This document shows, piece after piece, positions 6,733 through 12,529 of a stretch of 12,529 nucleotides of DNA; the stretch's first letter is position 1; each line of letters opens with the position of its first letter. The notes below the pieces were generated by a model that saw only the letters and a program-made list of their open reading frames with translations, did no database searches and was not told the DNA's origin. Origin of the DNA: an uncultured Coriobacteriia bacterium (GTDB taxonomy: Bacteria > Actinomycetota > Coriobacteriia > Coriobacteriales > QAMH01); assembly GCA_902493755.1 (NCBI GenBank), contig CABURF010000012.1, positions 1 to 12,529 of the forward strand, in the 5' to 3' direction. Both the position numbers and the translations under genes were made by a program.

Positions 6733-6759
6733 GGGACAAATGACCTGTCCCCTTGTCCC
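6733..6759. repeat. Single copy of the GGGACAAATGACCTGTCCC repeat in the pdxR leader
   Basis: Twenty-seven bases match the right arm of the 90-bp palindrome (4076-4102) with one difference (T for C at 6753). It lies between the operator and the ribosome binding site of the regulator gene, so it should be in the 5' untranslated region of the message. On its own it holds a short dyad (GGGACA...TGTCCC), which could fold into a small hairpin just before GGAGG. Confidence 0.9.
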
Positions 6760-6774
6760 GCTGCGGAGGTGCTG

Positions 6775-8229
6775 ATGCTGGATTACGATCTTGAGAGTCG
6801 CGGGGAGCTGAGTCTCTACGAATTCGTCTACCGCTCGATTAGGTGTGATATCGAGGCCGGCACGCTTGCACCTCACGAGAAGCTGCCCTCCAAACGCACG
6901 TTTGCCCAGCATCTCGGCGTGAGTCTCATCACCGTTGAAAATGCCTATGCACAGCTCGTGACGGAAGGCTATTGCTACACAAAACCCCGCAGTGGATACT
7001 ACGTCTCCGAGCTTTCGTTTTGCAACGCGAGCATCAGAAAGTGGGACAAAGGGACAGGTCATTTGTCCCACTGCCAAGAATCACCAACGAACAATGTGAC
7101 AAATGACCTGTCCCTTTGTCCTAAAAGCGCCCCGACATCATTTGTCTTGGATCTCTCGCAGGTTACGGTCGATCCTGCCATGGTCTCGCGCGTGTGGGGA
7201 AGGGCTTTGCGACGTGTCCTGTCGGCCGAATCCGATGAGGAGCTTTACGGTCCCCAAGCTCCCAAGGGCACCTTGCGTCTGCGTCGTGCCATCGCGCATA
7301 GGCTCCGTGAGACGCGGGGCTTCGAAGCCGATCCTGCGCGCATCGTCGTCGGTGCGGGGTCCCAGCTTCTCGATGCCGCGCTCGCGCAGCTTCTGCGACC
7401 CAGGGGCTTGGTGGCGCTCGAGAACCCCGGTTATCCGCGTCTGGCGCAAATCTACGAGTCGGCGGGAGTGTCCGTGCAACCCATCGGGCTCGATGACGAG
7501 GGCATGTCCATGGAGGGGCTCCGGGCAAGCAATGCGAGCCTTGTCCACATCATGCCGTCGCATCAGTTTCCGACCGGTATCGTGACCAGCGTAAGTCGGC
7601 GCTACGAGCTGCTTGCATGGGCGAGTGAAGTCGAGGGACGCTACATTGTCGAGGACGACTATGACGCGTCGTTTCGCATGGCGGGCCGTCCGGTGGCAAG
7701 CCTCGCGTCCATCGATGTGGCAGGCCATGTCATATACACCAATACGTTCTCCAAAAGTCTGGGCCCCGCACTACGCATGGCCTTCATGGTTCTGCCGGCA
7801 AAGCTTGCTGAGGCGTGGGATGAACGTGTCGGCTTCTACGCGAACACCGTGAGCGTCATCGACCAGATTGCGCTCGCGCGCATGATCGAGACAGGTGACT
7901 ACGAGCGTCACGTGAACCGCTACCGCAAGGCGCAGCGCGACGTGCGCGATGCCTTTATCGACGAGATGATACGGTACGCCCCGTCAGGCCGCGTGCATGT
8001 CGAACAGGCCGACTCGGGGTTACATTTCGTGCTTTCCATCGAGAATGCCGATGAGAGGCGAATCGCCGCCATCGCACTCGATCGGGGAGTGCACCTTTCA
8101 CCCATGGGCGATTACGCACTCGCTCCGCTATCACCTCACGATGACGCGCGTTTTGCCATCCAGTACGGCGGACTGGATGTCGAATCGGCTCGCGAGGCCG
8201 CCCGCATCATCGCCAGCTGCATAGGATAG
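6775..8229 (+). CDS. pdxR: MocR-family PLP-dependent regulator, probable PdxR
   Basis: A 484-residue regulator with a GntR-type winged helix (about 13-77, SLYEFVYRSIRCDIEAGTL to SGYYV), a linker, and a fold-type I aminotransferase domain (about 125-484). The domain keeps the PLP site: Lys327 in NTFSKSLGPALRM, Asp296 in EDDYDASF, and HQFPTG (263-268). MocR proteins of the PdxR group sense PLP and control pdxST; the divergent pdxS-pdxT neighbours support this name. The ATG at 6775 has GGAGG five bases upstream (6765-6769) and begins just before the winged helix. The upstream ATG at 6709 lies inside the operator and would add repeat-encoded residues, so it is rejected. Residues about 89-117 of the linker are encoded by an inverted pair of the dispersed repeat, in frame. 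The naming as PdxR is inferred from context. Confidence 0.9.
   Translation: MLDYDLESRGELSLYEFVYRSIRCDIEAGTLAPHEKLPSKRTFAQHLGVSLITVENAYAQLVTEGYCYTKPRSGYYVSELSFCNASIRKWDKGTGHLSHCQESPTNNVTNDLSLCPKSAPTSFVLDLSQVTVDPAMVSRVWGRALRRVLSAESDEELYGPQAPKGTLRLRRAIAHRLRETRGFEADPARIVVGAGSQLLDAALAQLLRPRGLVALENPGYPRLAQIYESAGVSVQPIGLDDEGMSMEGLRASNASLVHIMPSHQFPTGIVTSVSRRYELLAWASEVEGRYIVEDDYDASFRMAGRPVASLASIDVAGHVIYTNTFSKSLGPALRMAFMVLPAKLAEAWDERVGFYANTVSVIDQIALARMIETGDYERHVNRYRKAQRDVRDAFIDEMIRYAPSGRVHVEQADSGLHFVLSIENADERRIAAIALDRGVHLSPMGDYALAPLSPHDDARFAIQYGGLDVESAREAARIIASCIG
7043..7121. repeat. Inverted pair of the dispersed repeat inside pdxR
   Basis: GGACAAAGGGACAGGTCATTTGTC (24 bases, 7044-7067) is the exact reverse complement of 7098-7121; a 30-base loop separates them. 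The left copy extends to 7073 and matches the left arm of the 90-bp palindrome (4037-4067) at 29 of 31 bases. The pair encodes part of the linker between the two domains of the regulator without breaking the reading frame. A stem-loop of 24 bp in the message is expected. Confidence 0.92.
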
Positions 8230-8263
8230 GGCTTTTCGTCGGCATCGCCCTTATCTCATCCTA
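8222..8263. terminator. Weak dyad between convergent pdxR and higA
   Basis: AGGGC (8228-8232) pairs with GCCCT (8247-8251), and TAGGAT (8222-8227) with ATCCTA (8258-8263), leaving a six-base bulge. The dyad covers both stop codons of the convergent genes, which are only 26 bases apart. It may end transcription in both directions, but it has no U-tract on either strand. Confidence 0.3.
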
Positions 8264-8570
8264 CGGCGGCAATAGGCTCGATTGCCTCGATTTCGTCGCG
8301 ATGCAGCTCCAACGAGTTCCAGATGTCGACCTTTGCCTGCATGTTCATCCAGAATTGAGGACTCGTCCCGAAAAGGCGGCCCAGGCGCAGGCACATGTCG
8401 GGGCTAAGACCGCGACGCTCGCGCACGATGTCGTTCACGGTCTGGCGCGTGACACCCAAGCGCTCGGCAAGGCCGGCGACGGAGAGCCCGAGTTCGGGCA
8501 TGTAGTCCTCTCGCAGGAACTCACCCGGATGGATGGGTTCGCGCGACACTATGATCGTATCGTCGTTCAT
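8256..8570 (-). CDS. higA: HigA-type antitoxin
   Basis: A 104-residue XRE-type helix-turn-helix protein of the HigA/VapI group. REPIHPGEFLREDYMPELGLS (10-30) is the family N-terminus, followed by the helix-turn-helix VAGLAERLGVTRQTVNDIVRERRGLS (31-56) and the LGRLFGTSPQFWMNMQAKVDIW stretch typical of HigA. It should neutralise the toxin encoded just upstream and repress their shared promoter. The ATG at 8570 has a GGAGGA ribosome binding site that directly follows the toxin stop codon, 10 nt upstream. The frame is open to 8756, but that extension overlaps the toxin gene in another frame and is not coding. Toxin-first order is normal for hig operons. Confidence 0.93.
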   Translation of the reverse strand: MNDDTIIVSREPIHPGEFLREDYMPELGLSVAGLAERLGVTRQTVNDIVRERRGLSPDMCLRLGRLFGTSPQFWMNMQAKVDIWNSLELHRDEIEAIEPIAAVG

Positions 8571-8580
8571 GGACTCCTCC

Positions 8581-8862
8581 TCAATGGTAATCGCATATCT
8601 CAACGTCATAGACGCCATCTGATTCGAAGCGAAAGCAGATGCGCCATTGGTCGTTGACGGAGATGGCATGCTGCCCCTCGCGGTCACCCTTGAGGGCATG
8701 GAGTTTGTTGTCTGAGGGCAGTCGCAAATCAAAGAGGGCCATGGCGTTGTCCACATATTCGAGCTTTCTCAACGCCCTGCGTTGTATATCCAGCGGGAGC
8801 TTTTTCGATTTGTCCGTTTCGAATAATAGGCGCGTATCGTTATCTGCAAAGCCTTGGATCAC
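8581..8862 (-). CDS. higB: HigB-type mRNA interferase toxin
   Basis: A 93-residue RelE/HigB-fold toxin, expected to cut mRNA on the ribosome. It carries the family C-terminus NDQWRICFRF (70-79) and VEICDYH (87-93). His55, Arg74, Asp91, Tyr92 and His93 line up with residues important in Proteus vulgaris HigB (His54, Arg73, Asp90, Tyr91, His92), so it looks active. The start is a GTG at 8862 with GGAG five bases upstream; a TTG at 8877 would add five residues but lies before that site. The stop is followed immediately by the higA ribosome binding site, implying coupled expression. It is the first gene of the operon, and its promoter lies under the inverted repeat at 8886-8913. Confidence 0.94.
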   Translation of the reverse strand: MIQGFADNDTRLLFETDKSKKLPLDIQRRALRKLEYVDNAMALFDLRLPSDNKLHALKGDREGQHAISVNDQWRICFRFESDGVYDVEICDYH

Positions 8863-8884
8863 ATATGCTCCAATCAACTATGAT

Positions 8885-8914
8885 ATTGTAACATGTAATG
8901 TGACGCGTTACAAA
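8885..8914. promoter_or_regulatory. higBA promoter and operator, with a mirror promoter facing the permease
   Basis: TTGTAAC (8886-8892) and GTTACAA (8907-8913) form a perfect inverted repeat with centres 21 bp (two turns) apart. On the minus strand they create -35 TTGTAA (8913-8908), a 17-bp spacer and -10 TACAAT (8890-8885), 22 bp before the higB GTG. On the plus strand the symmetry gives TTGTAA (8886-8891), 17 bp, TACAAA (8909-8914). A repressor on this repeat, most likely HigA, would cover the elements of both promoters. Confidence 0.7.
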
Positions 8915-8941
8915 CTCTCATTCGGCTTTCCTAGGCGCAAA

Positions 8942-9030
8942 CCTTACGAAAGTGTTCGCATGCGGTAAGGCTGCCCGATGGCAGCTCCTCTCCTCAGCCC
9001 CTAGGATGGGCATGACTCAAGAGGAGGGAG
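8942..9030 (+). promoter_or_regulatory. Structured leader before the permease gene
   Basis: Three dyads are visible: CCTTAC/GTAAGG (8942-8947, 8965-8970) with an inner CGAA/TTCG; GCTGCC-CGAT-GGCAGC (8970-8985), a perfect stem with a four-base loop; and GCCC/GGGC (8997-9000, 9008-9011). CTCCTCTCCTC at 8985-8995 is complementary to the GAGGAG of the ribosome binding site at 9021-9026, so the leader could hide or expose it. No known riboswitch is recognised. Confidence 0.35.
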
Positions 9031-9037
9031 TGCGTCC

Positions 9038-10405
9038 GTGTATGCAAAGATCGCCATCGGGAACATCAGACGCTCGTTCGGGGATTACTCGATCTACTTC
9101 ATGACATTGGCCTTTGCCGCGTGTCTTCTATACTCGTTCACGTCATCGACCGACTACCTCCTCGCCCTGGACCTGAGCGAGCAGCAAAGGGGCGTGTACG
9201 ATTCCGCCAATGGCGTCATGCAGGCGTTCTCGGTGTTCTCCGTCATCGTGTTCGCGTTCCTCATCGTCTACGCGAACCGCTTCATCCTGCGTCGCCGCTC
9301 CCGCGAGTTCGCGCTCTACGAGATCCTGGGCATGCCCGCGTCGTCCATCGCGCGCATCCTCGCCTACGAGGGCTGCATCGTCGGCCTTCTCGCCCTTGCC
9401 ATCGGCGTGCTGGTGGCGGTCGCGATATCGCCGCTCTCCGGCTTTGTCGCCGCCTTCGTCTTCGACGTCCCGTACAAGCTCGTCTTCACGTTTTCGTCTG
9501 ACGCCCTTTGCTGGACCGCTGGCTGCTTTCTCGCGATCATGGTCCTGGCGACGCTCCTCGGCATCCGCGATGTGGGCAGGCGACCGCTCATAGAGCTGCT
9601 ACGCGCGAACTCGACTCCCGATAGCCCCAAGGGCATCCGGCGCCTGCCAACGGCCGTGCAGCTTGCCTTCGCCTTTGTCGTGCTGGCCGTTGTGTGGGGA
9701 TCGTGCATCCTGCAGCCCGTATTCTTCGTCGTCTGGATACTGCCGCTGGGCATCCTGGCCGTGCTCGCCACCGCCGTTCTGTTTCGCTTCTTCGCCACTG
9801 CTTGGCCGTCCCGTGCACGGCGCAAGCCCACCCGCTATCTCTCGGGTCTGCGCTTCTTCGTCATCCGCCAGGTCGAGAGCCGCGTCTCGTCGAGTTCGAA
9901 CGCCGTGGCCTGCACCTGCGTCCTGATCGCCGTTGCCACGTGCATGATGGTGGCTGGCCTGGCCTTCAGCGTGGGAATGAGGGGACCTACGGGCATCGAC
10001 AACGCCGCCGCGCTGGCGCCCATCGGCTACGTCGGGATTTTCTACGGAATCACCTTTCTCGTGGCGGCGGCCGCGGTGCTGGCGTTGCAGCAGCTCGCCG
10101 ACGCGGTCGATAGCGCCGGTCGCTTCGCTCTGCTCGCCGACCTCGGCTGCGATCCCAAGATGATGAGGGGTGCCATACAGACCCAGGTGGGCGTCTACTT
10201 CGCGGCGCCGTTCGCGTTCGCCATGGTGCACGATTGCTTCGGGCTGGCACTCGTGGGCTTTCTCGCCCTGGTGCTGGGAAGCTCGTCCTATGCGGTGATC
10301 GTGGCGGCGGTCATCGGCGGCACCGCTGTGCTGCTCGGCATCTACTACCTACTGACCTGCCTCGAATGTCAGCGAGTGCTCCTGTCCAAGATGGCCGCTG
10401 CGTGA
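9038..10405 (+). CDS. Lone BceB/FtsX-type ABC permease without large extracellular domain
   Basis: A 455-residue membrane protein of the FtsX-like permease superfamily, closest in style to BceB/peptide-resistance permeases. Ten hydrophobic segments are visible, near 17-34, 60-81, 112-141, 157-176, 207-226, 228-252, 289-312, 328-351, 387-412 and 417-441. The cytoplasmic stretch RRRSREFALYEILGMPASSIARIL (85-108) is the typical coupling region. BceB proteins are about 650 residues, with an extracellular domain of roughly 200 residues between the seventh and eighth segments; here that loop is about 15 residues (313-327). No ATP-binding partner lies nearby: both neighbours are on the other strand and unrelated. 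The start is GTG 9038, with GAGGAGGG about ten bases upstream. Function is uncertain: it may pair with a distant ATPase, or sense or export a small amphiphile. The family is fairly sure; the role is not. Confidence 0.82.
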   Translation: MYAKIAIGNIRRSFGDYSIYFMTLAFAACLLYSFTSSTDYLLALDLSEQQRGVYDSANGVMQAFSVFSVIVFAFLIVYANRFILRRRSREFALYEILGMPASSIARILAYEGCIVGLLALAIGVLVAVAISPLSGFVAAFVFDVPYKLVFTFSSDALCWTAGCFLAIMVLATLLGIRDVGRRPLIELLRANSTPDSPKGIRRLPTAVQLAFAFVVLAVVWGSCILQPVFFVVWILPLGILAVLATAVLFRFFATAWPSRARRKPTRYLSGLRFFVIRQVESRVSSSSNAVACTCVLIAVATCMMVAGLAFSVGMRGPTGIDNAAALAPIGYVGIFYGITFLVAAAAVLALQQLADAVDSAGRFALLADLGCDPKMMRGAIQTQVGVYFAAPFAFAMVHDCFGLALVGFLALVLGSSSYAVIVAAVIGGTAVLLGIYYLLTCLECQRVLLSKMAAA

Positions 10406-10422
10406 CCGCTTTTCGAGCCAGT

Positions 10423-10544
10423 CTGCCAAGAATGGACGCCGCGTGACCGTCATAAAGGCTCGTTTCGTCCCAATTGGCCAAGGCGTGCGGTCATTGACCG
10501 CTATCCTTGGCACCTGACGGTCAACGACTGGCAATCTTTGGCAG
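10423..10544. repeat. Nested inverted repeats between convergent genes
   Basis: The outer arms 10423-10452 and 10515-10544 are imperfect reverse complements (20 of 30 bases), perfect at the ends as CTGCCAA and TGACCGTCA. Inside lies GCCAAGG (10477-10483)/CCTTGGC (10505-10511), and within that GCGGTCA-T-TGACCGC (10487-10501). The words TGCCAA and TGACCG recur throughout. It fills most of the space between the convergent permease and codB-like genes. It may be a bidirectional terminator or a small non-autonomous element. Confidence 0.6.
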
Positions 10545-10563
10545 CGCGAAGGCATTGTCGCGC
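10544..10563. terminator. Hairpin just past the codB-like stop
   Basis: GCGCGA (10544-10549) and TCGCGC (10558-10563) form a perfect 6-bp stem with an eight-base loop, 3 bases beyond the minus-strand stop codon. It overlaps the end of the outer dyad. No clear U-tract follows on either strand, so termination is only suggested. Confidence 0.35.
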
Positions 10564-10566
10564 TTC

Positions 10567-12027
10567 TCACGCGATCTTGCCCGAGCGCACCTTGTCACGC
10601 AACAGCCAGCTCACCAGGATGTAGATGACCATGGACGCGGGTGCCACCAGCAGAAACGGTATCTGCAGGATTTTCGTGGCATACAGCACGCTCGCCACGG
10701 CTGAAACGACGATGAGCGTTCCCACGCCGCGCCAGTTGACCGCGTGTTCTCGTGCACCCAGGTCGATGCCCTGTGCGCCGATGCCCATCTTGCCGCGCAC
10801 GATGTAGTAGTCGGTGATGAGCAGGATGCACCACGAGCTCGTGAGAATCGACCCATAGCTCATGAAGGCGTTGACCTGGTCGAGGATGTTTCCCAATATG
10901 AAGGCAAGGCCGATGGCGTTGGCGATGATGACGGCCACGGGCCAGGCGAGCTTTCTGCCAAAGAGCGAGTCGAAGAGGTTGGAGACGGCATTGGCGCCGC
11001 CGATCGAGTTCGAGGTCTCCACCTTCATCTGCGACAGGCAGATGATGGCAAGGCCGATGCCACCAGAGGCGAGCACGAGTGAGACGCCGGGATTGGTGAC
11101 CGCCGCGTTAGCGGCTAGCGTGGCGTCCATGCCCTGGGCGCTGAAGTACGCAAATGACTGTTCGAAGCCGTAGTAGACGATGAGTGCGCCGAATATGTAC
11201 GTGATGATGGCGAATATGGTGCCCGTGAGCGAAATGGGCACGATATCACGCTCCTTCTTGGCGAAGCGCGTGAAGTCCGCCGCGAATAGCGCGAGCAGAC
11301 CGCTTGTCATGATGGCATAGTTGACGGAGTAGGCAAAGCCCTCGAGGGGCTCCACTCCGGGAATCATGATGCCGTGTGTTGCGGCATCGACGAGCTGGCC
11401 GTCAGCGGCGATGAGGTAGATTACGTATCCCATGACGCAGAAGAGCGCAACGACGAACACGGCGTTCATGCGGGCGATGACCTTGGTGCCGAACAGCGCC
11501 ATGAGCACCCAGACGCACGAGATGCCGATGAAGAGCGCCCAGCGGGCAAGATCGCCCTCCCAACCAAAGGCGAACAGGATGGCGTTTCCCAGTTGCACGG
11601 TACCCACGGCCAACACGCCCACTAGGACGAATATCCAGATGAGCGAACCGACGGCAGATCCGTTCTTGCCAAAGATGTAGTAACGGGAGACGACGTTGTT
11701 GGGAAGGCCCTCGCGAAAGCAGATCTTGCCGACGAAGTACGTGAGAACGAAGGAAAGCGCGAACGTGATGGCGACGGTGACGCCGCCGAGCTGGCAGCCC
11801 GCGTAGAAGGCGACGATGCCGCCGCCCATAAGTTTGGAGAGGCTCGAGACCACTCCAGAGAGGATGGCCGCGATGTCCGGCCAGGAAAGACGCGCCCAAT
11901 CGGGCACCCTTTCGAAAAGCGATACTTGGCTCGTGACCGAGCGCCCCTTTGCGGGAGCCCTGCCCATGGCAGGCGCCTTCACGTCGGTGACGGCTTTGCC
12001 CTTGGGGCCTTGCGAATCGGGATCCAT
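10567..12027 (-). CDS. NCS1-family cytosine/purine-type permease
   Basis: A 486-residue permease of the nucleobase:cation symporter-1 family, resembling CodB. About 12 hydrophobic segments follow a 45-residue polar N-terminus. Family features include LSWPDIAAILSGVVSSL (47-63), MGGGIVAFYAGCQLGG (67-82), AADFTRFAKKERD (249-261) and LLITDYYIVRGKMG (402-415). It should import cytosine, another nucleobase or a related heterocycle with a cation; the substrate cannot be read from sequence. CodB of E. coli is about 419 residues, so most of the extra length is the N-terminal tail. The ATG at 12027 has AGAGGTG upstream. No deaminase gene is adjacent, unlike codBA. It is convergent with the BceB-like permease and lies 101 bp downstream of the GntP-type gene, with a hairpin between. 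Confidence 0.88.
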   Translation of the reverse strand: MDPDSQGPKGKAVTDVKAPAMGRAPAKGRSVTSQVSLFERVPDWARLSWPDIAAILSGVVSSLSKLMGGGIVAFYAGCQLGGVTVAITFALSFVLTYFVGKICFREGLPNNVVSRYYIFGKNGSAVGSLIWIFVLVGVLAVGTVQLGNAILFAFGWEGDLARWALFIGISCVWVLMALFGTKVIARMNAVFVVALFCVMGYVIYLIAADGQLVDAATHGIMIPGVEPLEGFAYSVNYAIMTSGLLALFAADFTRFAKKERDIVPISLTGTIFAIITYIFGALIVYYGFEQSFAYFSAQGMDATLAANAAVTNPGVSLVLASGGIGLAIICLSQMKVETSNSIGGANAVSNLFDSLFGRKLAWPVAVIIANAIGLAFILGNILDQVNAFMSYGSILTSSWCILLITDYYIVRGKMGIGAQGIDLGAREHAVNWRGVGTLIVVSAVASVLYATKILQIPFLLVAPASMVIYILVSWLLRDKVRSGKIA

Positions 12028-12084
12028 GGCGACACCTCTGTTGAATTCGACGGGTTATGCCTAGTGCTTCTTCGGGAAAGGGGT

Positions 12085-12114
12085 GTCGGCGCCCCGTGCA
12101 TGCGAGGCGCCGAC
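12085..12114. terminator. Strong hairpin between the GntP-type and codB-like genes
   Basis: GTCGGCGCC (12085-12093) and GGCGCCGAC (12106-12114) make a perfect 9-bp GC-rich stem with a 12-base loop, 15 bases after the stop of the minus-strand GntP-type gene. On the minus strand the stem is followed by ACACCCCTTTCCC, a poor U-tract. It may be a terminator or a 3'-end processing barrier that lowers read-through into the codB-like gene. Confidence 0.5.
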
Positions 12115-12128
12115 TGGAAAAGGAGGGG

Positions 12129-12529
12129 CTACACGATGCCTAGGTTTGCCATGATGATCATGACGATCAACGCGCACAGACCGGCGCCGATGGAGATGGC
12201 GGCGATGTACTTGTAGGAATTCTTGTGCGTGAGCTTCATGGCCGAGAGCATGCCGAACATGGCACCCGAGTTGGGAAGCGCACCACCAATGGTGGCCGAA
12301 GTTGCGATGATCTTCGCCAGAGCGGCGGGATCGACACCCGTTGCCAGGTAGGGCTGCAGGAAGTTCTGGGCGATGATGCCCACGGCGCCCGAGCCGGAAC
12401 CCATGATGCCACCGAGGGCAGCGGCCATGGTGGCGGCGGATACGTAGGTGCCGCCGGGCATGTTGAAGATGGCCCCGTAAATGACCGAGAAGCCAACGGA
12501 TGCGGCGGCAACGGGGCCGACGCCGACGG
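12129..12529 (-). CDS. GntP-family permease, C-terminal part (cut by window end)
   Basis: The frame is open to the window edge, giving the last 133 or so residues of a membrane transporter; the start lies beyond the window. The stretches NMPGGTYVSAATMAAALGGIMGSGSGAVGIIAQNF, then IIATSATIGGALPNSGAMFGML and LTHKNSYKYI, match the pattern of GntP-type H+ symporters, in which a Gly/Ser-rich loop is followed by a segment with a conserved ALPNSG/LPHSG-like motif and a short HKNxYKY loop before the last helix. Substrates in this family are gluconate, hydroxybutyrate and similar organic acids; this one is unknown. The terminal helix is about ISIGAGLCALIVMIIMANLGIV. It is followed by a strong hairpin and the codB-like gene in the same direction, so the two may form one transcript with partial termination. 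Confidence 0.75.
   Translation of the reverse strand, partial: VGVGPVAAASVGFSVIYGAIFNMPGGTYVSAATMAAALGGIMGSGSGAVGIIAQNFLQPYLATGVDPAALAKIIATSATIGGALPNSGAMFGMLSAMKLTHKNSYKYIAAISIGAGLCALIVMIIMANLGIV

Noticed and set aside
6709..6774. An upstream ATG that would extend the regulator by 22 residues
   Set aside because: It lies in the right operator arm, has no ribosome binding site, and its residues come from the dispersed repeat; ATG 6775 has GGAGG at the right distance.
7043..7121. A short CRISPR-like array
   Set aside because: Copies are inverted rather than direct, and only two occur here; no cas genes.
6667..7121. The operator and the dispersed repeat share GGTCAT
   Set aside because: CTGGTCATGT and CAGGTCATTT agree at 8 of 10 bases, so repeat copies could in principle attract the regulator. 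A six-base identical core is too short to claim this without binding data.
8571..8756. N-terminal extension of HigA
   Set aside because: The segment overlaps higB in another frame; the ATG at 8570 has a GGAGGA site and begins the normal family N-terminus.

Overview
The window is GC-rich bacterial DNA with tightly packed, often overlapping genes and strong GGAGG-type ribosome binding sites. The gene content (a flavin/ferredoxin fusion, the PdxST route to vitamin B6, an NCS1 permease, a GntP-type permease, a BceB-like permease) and the style of the proteins suggest a high-GC Gram-positive anaerobe, most likely of the Coriobacteriia (Eggerthellaceae-like). This placement is an inference from the sequence, not a match to a known genome.

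Layout. Position 2-388 (+) is the 3' end of a PNPOx-like/2[4Fe-4S] protein. It meets tail to tail, 3 bases apart, a minus-strand phosphate-uptake operon pstS-pstC-pstA-pstB (3894 down to 392). No phoU follows. Upstream of pstS lie a possible Pho box and then a perfect 90-bp palindrome (4025-4114). The palindrome separates pst from a minus-strand pair: a small unknown Cys-containing protein and an isochorismatase-type cysteine hydrolase. Next come pdxT and pdxS (minus), coupled by a TAGTG overlap, and the divergent MocR/PdxR regulator (plus). A 12-bp inverted repeat between pdxS and pdxR is the obvious operator. A convergent higB-higA toxin-antitoxin pair follows (minus), with a symmetric operator/promoter. 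A lone BceB/FtsX-type permease (plus) comes next, then an intergenic block of nested dyads, an NCS1 cytosine/purine-type permease (minus), and the C-terminal part of a GntP-family permease (minus) cut by the window end.

How it works together. PdxS/PdxT make pyridoxal 5'-phosphate, and the PLP-sensing MocR protein beside them probably controls their shared promoter region. PstSCAB imports phosphate. HigBA probably represses itself through the inverted repeat covering its own promoter. No single new defence or biosynthetic system is evident.

Most notable. (1) The phosphate-binding protein PstS appears circularly permuted: its classical C-terminal lobe precedes its N-terminal lobe. (2) A dispersed repeat with core GGGACAAATGACCTGTCCC forms the perfect palindrome, sits in the pdxR leader, and occurs as an inverted pair in frame inside the pdxR coding sequence. 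(3) The BceB-like permease has no ATPase partner and lacks the large extracellular domain. (4) The higBA operator carries promoter-like elements facing both ways.

No gene-free stretch exceeds about 300 bases. No tRNA, rRNA, CRISPR array or complete insertion sequence was seen.
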